Below are positions 44,094 to 52,004 of a stretch of DNA of 64,000 nucleotides, piece after piece. A model generated the notes under the pieces. The model did not search any database. It was given only the letters and a program-made list of their open reading frames with translations, and was not told the DNA's origin. The position numbers and the translations under genes were made by a program. This DNA comes from Brevibacterium daeguense (GTDB lineage: Bacteria; Actinomycetota; Actinomycetes; Actinomycetales; Brevibacteriaceae): assembly GCF_021729135.1 (NCBI RefSeq), contig NZ_JAJTWW010000001.1, forward strand, positions 62,001 to 126,000, in the 5' to 3' direction. How positions within the stretch are numbered: the stretch's first letter is position 1; each line of letters opens with the position of its first letter.

Positions 44094-45725
44094 TCAGAGC
44101 ACCCAGCGGCGCCACGTGCCGGGCAGCCGGCCGTCGGTGGTGATCACGACGCCGGGGTAGTCGGCGACAAGGGCGTCGACCCGCGCCCGGGCCGCGTGAT
44201 CGAGCGTCTCGAGCAGACGGTCGATGACGAGCACCTCGGGGGAGCCGAACGCCGCCCGCGCCAGGTGCACGAGACCGCGCTGGGAACCCGTGAGCGGTTC
44301 GCCGCCGCGTTTGAGCGGCGTCTTCTCCTGCCGGGGCAGCTGTGCGATGACCTCGTCGAGGCCCAGCTGCCGGACGATTCGCTCCGCGTCATCGGGACCG
44401 GAGCTGGGGTCCCGATACCGGATCGCGCGGTCGATCGTGCCGCGCGGCAGCAGATCCGAGCCGCGCGCCACGCCGAGCACGCGGCGGCGCACCGCCCCCT
44501 CGGCTCGCGACATGTCGATCCCCGCGATCCGCACGACCCCTGCCCGGTTGCGGCCGATGCCGGCGACCGCCTCCAGCAGCGCGGACACCGCCTCGGGATC
44601 CTCGGACTCGATGCGGATCCGGTTCCCCGCCCGGGCGAGCAGAGTGGGCACCCGCCGGTCGTCGGCGAAGACCAGGTTCCGAGCTTCGAAGGTGTAGCAG
44701 CCGTCCTCATCGGCCCGGTCGAGCGCGACGTCGAACTCCCGGGTCCGCTCGTCGACCGGTGCCTGTTCGAGCGCCGGCAGCAGGACGCGGCGGGCGGCCT
44801 TGAAGTTCTGCCGGTACTCGACCACCCGCCCCAGATCATTCAGGGGAGTGGCGATGATGCCGACGACGAGCAGCGCGGCGGTCACCTGCGCGACCGACAC
44901 CGTGCCGAACACCCCGAGCACCACCACAACCGCCGTGGCCAGCGCGCCCGCCGTGGCGGCAGTCCCCCGCAGCACGCCGGTGGCCCGGGAGCGGTGGATC
45001 GCTGCTTCCACGACCTTCGAGCCGATCCTGTCGATGTGGTTGCGCTCGCGGTTCTCGCCGCCGTTGGTCCGGATCGAGTCGAGCGCGTTCACGGTGTCCG
45101 CGGTGGTGGCGGCGAGCCGTCCGCGCATTCGCCGCACGGCGCGGGCGCGCTCGAACACCACCCCGGAGACGGCTGCGAAGACCGCGACCATGAGGCTGCA
45201 CACCATCAGCAGTGCGAAGGCCAATGCGGGATGGATGAGGGCGAGCACGACCACCACGCCGAGGACGAGCGGGACGGTGACGATGAGGGGGGCGATCCCC
45301 AGGGCGACCCAGTTCCGCACAGCGGTGAGGTCGTTCGTCGTCCGCGCGATGATGACCCCTGGGGAGGTCTTCTCGTTCCCGCGGAGCGCGGAGCCGATGA
45401 GCAGCACCCGGATCCGGTGGATGTAGTGCTGCCCGAGGCGTTCGGCCAGCACCCGCTCCAGTGCCCGGACAGCGCCGATGCCCAGCGCCGCGCCGAGGAT
45501 CACGAAGACGAGTGACTGCCTGCTCGTGCTCATCGCGGTGTGCGTGGCCCAGGCGCTCGCCCCGGCAAGCGCCGCCGTCAGCAGACCGCAGGCGAGCAGG
45601 CCGGCCAGATGCCACCGCCGGGCGCCGGCGGCGAGCTTAGGGAGCCGGACGGTCGACCGGACGGCCTCGGCCTCATCGGCAGGAGCCGCGGCGGTCATGC
45701 CGCGCGCCTCGAGGAGGGGCTTCAC
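44094..45725 (-). CDS. ABC-exporter-like protein with a degenerate, probably inactive ATPase domain
   Basis: 543 residues. About 330 residues form a type IV ABC exporter membrane domain with the coupling helix GVIIARTTNDLTAVRNWV. The C-terminal ~200 residues are laid out like a nucleotide-binding domain but each motif is lost: the Walker A position reads RAGNRIRIESEDPEAV with no Gly-Lys-Ser, the signature is LTGSQRGLVHLARA, Walker B is VLVIDRLLETLD with Arg for the catalytic Glu, and the switch reads TTDGRL with no His. It is not frameshifted, so the loss looks selected rather than random. ATGA overlap with the upstream P-loop gene. Function unknown. Confidence 0.82.
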   Translation of the reverse strand: MKPLLEARGMTAAAPADEAEAVRSTVRLPKLAAGARRWHLAGLLACGLLTAALAGASAWATHTAMSTSRQSLVFVILGAALGIGAVRALERVLAERLGQHYIHRIRVLLIGSALRGNEKTSPGVIIARTTNDLTAVRNWVALGIAPLIVTVPLVLGVVVVLALIHPALAFALLMVCSLMVAVFAAVSGVVFERARAVRRMRGRLAATTADTVNALDSIRTNGGENRERNHIDRIGSKVVEAAIHRSRATGVLRGTAATAGALATAVVVVLGVFGTVSVAQVTAALLVVGIIATPLNDLGRVVEYRQNFKAARRVLLPALEQAPVDERTREFDVALDRADEDGCYTFEARNLVFADDRRVPTLLARAGNRIRIESEDPEAVSALLEAVAGIGRNRAGVVRIAGIDMSRAEGAVRRRVLGVARGSDLLPRGTIDRAIRYRDPSSGPDDAERIVRQLGLDEVIAQLPRQEKTPLKRGGEPLTGSQRGLVHLARAAFGSPEVLVIDRLLETLDHAARARVDALVADYPGVVITTDGRLPGTWRRWVL

Positions 45726-46891
45726 CGATCCTCACTCCTCCCGGCCAGCCCGGTGATCTGCAGTGCAAGCTCCGGCTGGGCGAGCTCGAAGGTCGGGGCG
45801 ACGGGCACGTCGAGAGCCGCGCGCGCCTCGGCGGCGGCCAGTGGCGAGGCGGTCAGGACGCCGGACACGCAGGCGACATCGACGCCGCGGGCGGTGAGGA
45901 AGTCGACGCCGGCGACTGCTCCGAGGGCATCCGTCGCCGCGAACACGACGGTGTCGACCGCGGCGGCGAACACCGGATCCTCGAGCAGCCGGCGGGTCTC
46001 GGCCTGGTAGAGCCCGTCGGCGATCTCGAGGACGATGACCTCGGAGTCGGCGCTGGTGAGCGCCCGGATCTGAGCGGTGAGCAGGGCTTTGATGAACGGG
46101 TAGTCAAGCTTGAAGGTGGTCGGGTAGCCGAAGTCGGTGAAGTCGAGGACCGCGGCCGCGCCCGCGTCGCGGAACTGGCCGGGGTCGTTGCCCGCCCCGG
46201 TGCCGGTGACCTTGACCGCGCCCACCTGCCGGCCGGCGGCGGTGAGGCCGTGGATGAGCTGGGCCGCGGTGGTGGACTTTCCGGAGTTCATCGAGGTGCC
46301 GAAGACGGCGATGACCGGCGGCCTGCCGGGCGTGGACTCGTCGACGATGTCGACGGAGAGATCCGCCAGACCGGCCATGGTGAGGCGCTGCGTCTTCGTC
46401 GACAGCAGGCCGAGCGGTTCGATGACCGTGGCGTCCTCGACCGCCGCGTGCTGGTCGATGACGAGTCCCGCCACGCCGCCCGCGGCGACCATGCTGCACG
46501 GCCCGAGGCCGTCGGGGACGACGGCGTGGAACTGGTCGGCGGCATAGCGGTTGCCGTAGGCGAGGACGACCTCGTCGCCCGCGAACAGGCCGGCGCGGCG
46601 GGACGTCGGAGTCTCGATCCGCTTGTGCTTGCCCAGGGTGACGACCCTCGCGAGCAGGATGTCGCCGGGCAGCGGCCGGACCGAGTCGCCGGACAGCAGG
46701 TAGAGCCCCGCCTGGCCGTCATGCGCGAGCTGGGCGGCGCGGCGGGTGGTGTAGGAGAACTTGGCACGCCGCAGTCGCGCCGGGGCGAGCGCTTCGAGAC
46801 GGACCTGCTCGTCGACCGCGGCGATCGGATTGAGAGCCGACGGGGTGTGGGGGAGGGCGGGGATCTGAAGGGTGTCGGAGACCTGTTCCAT
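45722..46891 (-). CDS. P-loop NTPase of unknown function (MobB/BioD/DUF1611-like fold)
   Basis: 389 residues. The first ~185 residues form an unrecognised beta-rich domain (LPGDILLARVVTLGKHKRIE, GDEVVLAYGNRYAADQFHAVV). The second half is a SIMIBI-type P-loop domain: IAVFGTSMNSGKSTTAAQLIHGL at about 195-217, VGAVKVTGTGAGNDPGQFRDAGA and VIVLEIADGLYQAETRRLL. This resembles MobB, dethiobiotin synthetase and DUF1611 proteins, which use ATP or GTP on small ligands. Its stop overlaps the start of the pseudo-ABC gene, so the two are co-translated. AAAGG precedes the ATG. Confidence 0.75.
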   Translation of the reverse strand: MEQVSDTLQIPALPHTPSALNPIAAVDEQVRLEALAPARLRRAKFSYTTRRAAQLAHDGQAGLYLLSGDSVRPLPGDILLARVVTLGKHKRIETPTSRRAGLFAGDEVVLAYGNRYAADQFHAVVPDGLGPCSMVAAGGVAGLVIDQHAAVEDATVIEPLGLLSTKTQRLTMAGLADLSVDIVDESTPGRPPVIAVFGTSMNSGKSTTAAQLIHGLTAAGRQVGAVKVTGTGAGNDPGQFRDAGAAAVLDFTDFGYPTTFKLDYPFIKALLTAQIRALTSADSEVIVLEIADGLYQAETRRLLEDPVFAAAVDTVVFAATDALGAVAGVDFLTARGVDVACVSGVLTASPLAAAEARAALDVPVAPTFELAQPELALQITGLAGRSEDR

Positions 46892-47125
46892 GAGCGTGCC
46901 TTTCGCGGGGGGCGGGGGGAGCGGTGCCGGGTGTCCGGCGCATCCTGTTCGGTTGCGCCGGCATCAGTCTCCGGGTCACGGATGAGCGGGGGATGAATCG
47001 CTGATGAGAGAGTTCTCAGCTACTCCTGAACTGTGCCTCCAGCCCTCTCGTCAGCCGCTGGACCGAGCCTCCAGCCCCCCGGCGGCTGTTGGGCCGAGCC
47101 GCGGTCGCTACGCAGCCACCCGCCC
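46892..47125. other. Intergenic region between the P-loop gene and the clpP remnant
   Basis: Together with the operators and promoter beyond it, 312 bp without a gene. It carries the promoter of the P-loop/pseudo-ABC operon on the minus strand (not resolved) and imprecise repeats of CGGCTG/CCGAGCC character around 47050-47100. Confidence 0.45.
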
Positions 47126-47161
47126 CACTGCTGACAGCAGAATCCCACTGCTGACAGCGGA
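47126..47161 (+). promoter_or_regulatory. Two tandem PopR/ClgR-like operators upstream of the clpP remnant
   Basis: Palindromes CTGCTGACAGCAG (47128-47140) and CTGCTGACAGCGG (47148-47160) lie exactly 20 bp apart within a 20-bp direct repeat. Their centres are 70 and 50 bp before ATG 47204, which is also the likely transcription start (CACTGT at 47191-47196, 7 nt upstream). The form TCTGCY-N3-RGCAGA resembles the published PopR box of Streptomyces as I recall it. The same palindrome lies before the regulator gene at 48179. Confidence 0.75.
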
Positions 47162-47203
47162 GCCGGGCTGTGCGGCGATCGGAGTCCGGGCACTGTGGTC
47201 GTC

Positions 47204-47769
47204 ATGAATGCTCCGACCTCAGACCCCCACGACTTCCGAACCGCCGCTCGCCTCGATACGCTGCGCGAACTCCACTCCCGCCGGGTCGTCGTCTTCAACG
47301 GCGAGCTCGACGACGACAGCGGGATGGAGATCATCTCCCGCCTGCTCCTCCTGTCGGAGGAGAATCCGGCCGACGACATCCACCTGTGGATCAACTCGCC
47401 GGGCGGGTCAGTCCCGATGCGCTACATCACCGCTCCGGTGAGCACGATGTGCGTGAGACAGGCGGTCGCCGATGCCGCGCTGCTGCTGGCAGCCGGCTCC
47501 CGGGGGACGCGAGCCATGCTGCCGCACGCCCGGCCGTGCTGCGGCAGCCGCAGATCGAGGGCGGCCGAGCATCGATCCCGGACCTCATCGTCGCCGCGGA
47601 CGAAGTCATCCGGCAGCGAGACGAAGTCGAGCAGATCCTCGCTGCAGGCACCGGTTGCAGCAGCGAGCAGCTGCGGCAGGATCTTGATCGGGACTTGGTG
47701 CTGACCGCGGAGCAGGCGCTGGCCTACTGCCTGATCGACAGAGTCGCCGCCTCCCGCCGAACTCCCTAG
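47204..47769 (+). pseudogene. Frameshifted, catalytically dead clpP paralogue
   Basis: The first frame (47204 to about 47530) gives a ClpP start: SRRVVVFNGELDDDSGMEII, INSPGGSV, then VSTMCVRQAVADAALLLAAGSRGTRAMLPHARP. The +2 frame continues from about 47535 with LRQPQIEGG, VAADEVIRQRDEVEQILAAGTG and DLDRDLVLTAEQALAYCLIDRV to the stop at 47769. The catalytic Ser (normally ASMGA) is replaced in AVADAAL, the catalytic His (normally IHQP) is Arg in LRQP, and about ten residues after SPGGSV are missing. So decay preceded or accompanied the frameshift. The promoter and operators still look intact. It converges on a ClgR/PopR-like regulator and overlaps its end. Confidence 0.82.
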
Positions 47770-48179
47770 GCGGCGAGCAGCACGGCCCTGCCGTGTGATG
47801 TCCGAGCAGGTGGAGAGCTCGAAGCGGAGCCGCGAGCGGTTCCCAGGTGCACGACGCCGAGGTTCTGGCGAATCTCGGGAGCCGGTGGAGTTCGGCGCCT
47901 GCCCGGATGATCGCGGTCTGCCGCGACGGAGGGCAGTGAGGTGACGATGATGACGAGGAGTTCGCGCAGCTGCAACCCCAGCGCGGCGCTGATCGCCGCG
48001 AGCATCTCCGAGGACGGATCCTTCATCCCGCGCTCGACCTCGGACAGGCACTGCGCGGAGATGCCCGCCCGGTCCGCCACCTCGGCCAGAGTCAGCCGCC
48101 GCACTGCACGCTGGACGCGCAGGGCCGGGCCGAGGTGCTCTCGCAGAAGTGCGGAGGAGGCGACGGGGGCAGGACTCAT
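47766..48179 (-). CDS. ClgR/PopR-like XRE-family regulator
   Basis: 137 residues. The HTH is at about residues 18-75: LRVQRAVRRLTLAEVADRAG, ISAQCLSEVERGMKDPSSEML and AAISAALGLQLRELL. This closely follows ClgR/PopR, activators of clp protease genes in actinobacteria (SEVERG, KDPSSE-type recognition and support helices). The region after residue ~80 is basic and low-complexity and may have been eroded. The gene faces the dead clpP and shares its operator sequence, so it probably regulates itself and the neighbour. Leaderless start. Confidence 0.82.
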   Translation of the reverse strand: MSPAPVASSALLREHLGPALRVQRAVRRLTLAEVADRAGISAQCLSEVERGMKDPSSEMLAAISAALGLQLRELLVIIVTSLPSVAADRDHPGRRRTPPAPEIRQNLGVVHLGTARGSASSSPPARTSHGRAVLLAA

Positions 48180-48185
48180 GGCACA

Positions 48186-48191
48186 ACGGTA
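48186..48191 (-). promoter_or_regulatory. -10 box (TACCGT), ClgR/PopR-like regulator
   Basis: TACCGT on the minus strand ends 6 nt before the ATG at 48179. Confidence 0.6.
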
Positions 48192-48221
48192 AAGCGGCGC
48201 GCTCGAACAGTGGAAGGCCTC

Positions 48222-48236
48222 TCCGCTGTCAGCAGA
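48222..48236 (-). promoter_or_regulatory. PopR/ClgR-like operator upstream of the regulator gene
   Basis: On the minus strand the 13-bp core CTGCTGACAGCGG is identical to the proximal operator of the clpP remnant. Its centre (48229) is 50 bp before the regulator's inferred start, the same distance as in the clpP promoter. Confidence 0.75.
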
Positions 48237-48243
48237 ACAGGGC

Positions 48244-49551
48244 TCAGAGGGCGCTGAGGTCCTGCCACTCGTCCCACTCGTACACCCAGTCGGAGACGTC
48301 CCCCGACTCTGGCGTCAGCGAGACCGAGGACCCCGTGATCTCCACGGGATCACCGTAGAGCGCCGACTCGTAGTACTCCCGTGCGCGCTCCGTGCTCAGG
48401 TTGATGCAGCCGTGGGAGACGTTCCGAGCGCCCTGGGCGCTGACGGACCAGGGGGCGGCGTGGATGAACTCGCCGTTGTTGTGGATCCGCACGGCCCAGT
48501 TGACCGGGGTGGAGTAGCCCCACGTCTCCGAGGTCATCGTGTAGCTCTCGGCCTTCGACATCACGATGTGGGTGCCGTTGAAGGACGGCGCCCGGGGCAT
48601 GCCGAGCGAGGCGGGGAAATCCCAGATCTCCTCGCCGTCGCGGGTGACGACCATGCGGTGGGATTCCGCGTCCGCCTCGACGAGCTGCTCCCGCCCGATC
48701 TCGAAGTCGAGAGTCATGTCCCGGCCGCCGTGGCTCGAGTCGGAGAACCGCACCCCCTCGAAGGGCAGATCGACGGAGATCTGCGAATGTGCGGGCCAGA
48801 ACTCCTTGGGTCGGTAGTGCACGCGGGAGTGGCCGGCGATGTCGGGCAGCCAGGCCCAGCCGCCGTCGACCTCTCGGAGCGATCCGTCCTCGTCGGTGAC
48901 CTCGACGCTGAGCCGGTGCTCGACGTCGTCCCGGTACTCCTCCGTCACGGTGCCGGCGAAGTTGATGATGATCGGCGCTGCCACACCCACCGTCTCGTCG
49001 TCGGCGATCACCGAGCGGGCGCGCAGCGGGCTGCCCGTCGCGGAGGCGGTCTCGATCGTGCCCGAGGTTTCGTGCCGCTGCCCGTCCGTGCTCACTGTTC
49101 TCGCCCGCCACTCGTAGGCGGCGCCGCCGGCCAGCCCGGCAGAAGCCTGCCAGTGCGTTCCGCCAGCCGCCACCGAGCCCGCGTCCGGAGCAACCCGATC
49201 GTGGTCGAGGTCCACGAGCTCGACCGACTCGAACTCTCCGCCGTCGACCTCCAGCGCCAGCGTGTCGCCGGCGACGAATTCGATGCCCGCCGGGTCGGCG
49301 GATGCGGAGCTCGCCTCTTCCGAAGTCGCTGTTCCCGGAGCCTCCGCGCCGGGTGAGTCGGTTCCCGAGGCGCTCGCCGCCTCGGCGTCCGGGCTGACCA
49401 CGGTGACCTCCGGCGCGACGGCGGTGGTTGCCTGACCGGCGCTGTCGGCGTCCGGGGAAGGTGCGGCGTCCGGCTGACGCACGGCGCAGCCGCCGAGCAG
49501 CATCGTGGAGACCGTCAGCGCGATGCAGGGAACAAGGATGCGACGCGTCAC
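48244..49551 (-). CDS. L,D-transpeptidase lipoprotein
   Basis: 435 residues. The signal peptide ends in the lipobox LLGGC, so it is lipid-anchored outside the membrane. A disordered Ala/Ser/Glu-rich linker leads to Ig-like domains (DETVGVAAPIIINFAGTVTEEY) and the YkuD catalytic domain with HIVMSKAESYTMTSETWG, IHNNGEFIHAAPW and SVSAQGARNVSHGCINL (His and nucleophile Cys). It makes 3-3 peptidoglycan crosslinks as in mycobacterial Ldt proteins. GTG start at 49551 with GAAAGG upstream. Confidence 0.95.
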   Translation of the reverse strand: MTRRILVPCIALTVSTMLLGGCAVRQPDAAPSPDADSAGQATTAVAPEVTVVSPDAEAASASGTDSPGAEAPGTATSEEASSASADPAGIEFVAGDTLALEVDGGEFESVELVDLDHDRVAPDAGSVAAGGTHWQASAGLAGGAAYEWRARTVSTDGQRHETSGTIETASATGSPLRARSVIADDETVGVAAPIIINFAGTVTEEYRDDVEHRLSVEVTDEDGSLREVDGGWAWLPDIAGHSRVHYRPKEFWPAHSQISVDLPFEGVRFSDSSHGGRDMTLDFEIGREQLVEADAESHRMVVTRDGEEIWDFPASLGMPRAPSFNGTHIVMSKAESYTMTSETWGYSTPVNWAVRIHNNGEFIHAAPWSVSAQGARNVSHGCINLSTERAREYYESALYGDPVEITGSSVSLTPESGDVSDWVYEWDEWQDLSAL

Positions 49552-49712
49552 GCGCAGGCCTTTCGTCGTGGAGGTGGGGGCGAGTCAAGAATAGGCCGCT
49601 CGCTGCCACAGATCTCCGGTATTCGGCGTCATCGTTGTGCGATTGTGCCGAGGGACGCGGGTGACCAGCGGATTTGGCGACCACGCAGGTTGCAGGATTG
49701 TGACAGCCCGTT

Positions 49713-51122
49713 CTACTCCGCGTGCTGCCCGAGCAGGCGGGAGGCGACGGCGGCGAAGGCCAGCGAGCACACGATCGACGCGCACACGACGAGCCCGAAG
49801 GCGGTATGGACCGGCAGGAGCGCGATGAGCACGGTGAACATGCTCGACAGCGTGGCCACGCCGATGCCCATCCCGGCCTGCTGCGCGGTCGCGATGAGGC
49901 CGCCGGTGAGCCCGGCCACGCGATTCGGGACATGGTTCATCACCACGGAGATGAGCGGACCGAACATCAGGCCCTGACCGCCGCCGATGAGGACGGCGGT
50001 GAGCTGGAACCACAGGATGAATGGCTGCAGGTCCGCGAAGGCGAACACCGCGAGGACGCTCAGGCCCGTCGCCTGGAAGACCGCGCCGACGATCAGCACT
50101 CGGGGCCCGAATGCCGCCAGCAGCCGAGTGGCGAACGTCGACACCAGCACGAAGGAGGCCGCCAGTACCAGCAGTGACAGCCCGGAGGCCAGCGGATTCC
50201 AGCCGAATCCCTGCTGAGTCAGGATGGCGTAGTTGTACATGAACGACGACAGCATGAGGAAGAACAACGCGGCGAGCACCATGCCGACTCTGACCGCGGG
50301 TTCGGTGATGACGTGCAGCGGAAGCACCGAGGGCAGCTTCGACAGCTCGCGATTGAGCAGGTGGCGTGCCAGCAGGAAGAAGCCCACCGCCGAGGCGAGG
50401 AGCAGCCCCAGCGTCATCGCCAGCATGCCCGGAGTCCGCAGGGGATTGATGGGGTCGAGCGCGGAGGCGTTCGTCAGCCCGGTGATCAGGCACAGGAGTG
50501 AGGCGGCGACCAGGCCCGAGCCCGGGAAGTCGAATCCTTCCGGGGCGTTCGACTTCGATTCGGCGAGATAGCCGGTGCCGGCCCATGCGATCGCCGCGAT
50601 CACCGCGATGCTCAGCAGCGATGCCCGCCAGCCGTATTCGACCGGGAACATGCTGTTGATGGTGCCGCCGACGATGTTGCCCCCGATCGTGCCGACGCCG
50701 GCGAAGATGCTGTAGCCGCTGATCGCGCGGATGCGCGCCCGGCCCCTCAGCGTGGCCTGGATGCTCGAGAGGATCTGCGGGGTCGTCAGCGCTGCTGCGC
50801 AGCCCTGGAGGAGTCGGCCCAGGACGAGGAAGCCCAAGGTCGGTGCGAGCGCGGTGAGCACCGACGTGACCAGGATCGACAGCGTGCCGATCCGGAAGAG
50901 GCGGCGGCGTCCGAAGTTGTCGCCCAGCCGCCCGCAGATGATCAGCCCGGCCGCGAAGGACACGGAATAGGCGCCGATGACCAGCGTCGTGCGCGATCCC
51001 GGGATATCGAGAGCGGCCTGCATTCCGGGCACGGAGATGTTCGCGACGGCGAAGATGTACGTCGACAGGAAGGTCGCGATGTACAAGGGCCAGATCCGAG
51101 GTGAAAGCGCCTGTGCTTCCAT
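49713..51122 (-). CDS. MFS drug-efflux-type transporter (14 helices)
   Basis: 469 residues with about 14 helices of the DHA2/EmrB type: the start IWPLYIATFLSTYIFAVANISVPGMQ-type helix 1 (quoted in part), CGRLGDNFGRRRLFRIG (motif A) and LGRLLQGCAAALTTPQILSS. Late GGGQGLMFGPLISVVMNHVP matches the motif after helix 11. The substrate is unknown. ATG 51122 is chosen because TAGGGT lies 7 nt upstream; GTG 51131 overlaps that box. Confidence 0.88.
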   Translation of the reverse strand: MEAQALSPRIWPLYIATFLSTYIFAVANISVPGMQAALDIPGSRTTLVIGAYSVSFAAGLIICGRLGDNFGRRRLFRIGTLSILVTSVLTALAPTLGFLVLGRLLQGCAAALTTPQILSSIQATLRGRARIRAISGYSIFAGVGTIGGNIVGGTINSMFPVEYGWRASLLSIAVIAAIAWAGTGYLAESKSNAPEGFDFPGSGLVAASLLCLITGLTNASALDPINPLRTPGMLAMTLGLLLASAVGFFLLARHLLNRELSKLPSVLPLHVITEPAVRVGMVLAALFFLMLSSFMYNYAILTQQGFGWNPLASGLSLLVLAASFVLVSTFATRLLAAFGPRVLIVGAVFQATGLSVLAVFAFADLQPFILWFQLTAVLIGGGQGLMFGPLISVVMNHVPNRVAGLTGGLIATAQQAGMGIGVATLSSMFTVLIALLPVHTAFGLVVCASIVCSLAFAAVASRLLGQHAE

Positions 51123-51129
51123 GAACTGC

Positions 51130-51135
51130 ACCCTA
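51130..51135 (-). promoter_or_regulatory. -10 box (TAGGGT), MFS gene
   Basis: TAGGGT on the minus strand ends 7 nt before ATG 51122. Likely leaderless, and independent of the SRP RNA transcript upstream. Confidence 0.5.
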
Positions 51136-51192
51136 GCGCACGTTCAGGACCTTTGAAATCCGAGAGCGGCGCTTTCGCGCCCCTGAATCGAA

Positions 51193-51282
51193 AGGACTCT
51201 CCGTGCACCCGCCAGAGCCTGCTTACCCTTGCTGTCTTCCGACCCTGGGGGAGTTCGCAGGATGACGCCGCACGGAGAGCCA
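51193..51282 (-). ncRNA. ffs: Signal recognition particle RNA, small bacterial (4.5S) type
   Basis: On the minus strand the conserved apical part reads CCAGGGTCGGAAGACAGCAA followed by GGGTAAGCAGG: the GGAA tetraloop and asymmetric loop that bind Ffh. CTCTCCGTGC and GCACGGAGAG (51270-51279 and 51197-51206) close a perfect 10-bp terminal stem. The pair next to the tetraloop stem is U-A (GGUC/GACA) instead of the common C-G (GGCC/GGCA), a compensated change that supports a working hairpin. A TACACT -10 box lies at 51289-51294 on the minus strand. Exact ends are estimates. Confidence 0.93.
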
Positions 51283-51341
51283 ACGTCCAGTGTAGTCCAC
51301 AACCCTCAGCGGGATGAAATCACCGCATCGCAGGTTCGGGC

Positions 51342-51875
51342 TCAGCTCAGAGCATCGACGACTGCGGAATTGAAGGCGTCGAGGTCGCCCGGATTGCGGG
51401 AGGTGATCAGCTTGCCGTCGACCACGACCTCCGAGTCGACCCAGTCGGCTCCCGCGTTGCCCAGGTCGACCTTGAGCGACCGGTAGGACGTCATCCGACG
51501 GCCCTTCACGAGGTCGGCCTCGGCGAGGATCCACGGTCCGTGGCAGATCGCCGCGACCGGCTTGTCTGCGGCGAAGAACTCCTTCACCAGGGCCACGGCA
51601 CTCTCATCGGTGCGCAGCGCATCCGCGTTGAGGGTGCCGCCGGGCAGGACGAGCGCGTCATAGTCCTCGGCCTTGGCCTGCGCGACGGGCACGTCGACAT
51701 CGAAGACATCGCCGTGGTCCCAGTCGTTGTTCATGGCCTGCAGCGTGCCTTCGGAAGGCGAGATGATCGTGGTGGTGGCGCCGGCCTCGCGGAGCGCTTC
51801 AACTGGGCTGGTGAGTTCGACCTGCTCGACTCCGCGGGTGAGCAGGAATGCAACCTTCTTGTCAGAAACCGCCAT
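51342..51875 (-). CDS. DJ-1/PfpI-family protein (glutamine-amidotransferase-like)
   Basis: 177 residues. KKVAFLLTRGVEQVEL (acidic residue near the active site), DALVLPGG and the nucleophile elbow VAAICHGPWIL (Cys-His) place it in the PfpI/YhbO group, linked to stress resistance and proposed deglycase or chaperone activity. GGAGG lies upstream of the ATG. Monocistronic. Confidence 0.93.
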   Translation of the reverse strand: MAVSDKKVAFLLTRGVEQVELTSPVEALREAGATTTIISPSEGTLQAMNNDWDHGDVFDVDVPVAQAKAEDYDALVLPGGTLNADALRTDESAVALVKEFFAADKPVAAICHGPWILAEADLVKGRRMTSYRSLKVDLGNAGADWVDSEVVVDGKLITSRNPGDLDAFNSAVVDALS

Positions 51876-52004
51876 GGGTGTGCCTCCGTTTCGGATTGGA
51901 TGCTGTCATACCGCACAGCGAACTCGCGCGGCGGATTATTCCGTGGCGGGTCCACACTGCGGTTCCTCGTCGCCGATCGCTGCGCCCGGCGGTCGCGGAT
52001 CGTC

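Noticed and set aside
51197-51279. Long hairpin read as a terminator
   Set aside because: The apical GGAA loop and GCAAGGGTAAGCAGG sequence identify it as SRP RNA.
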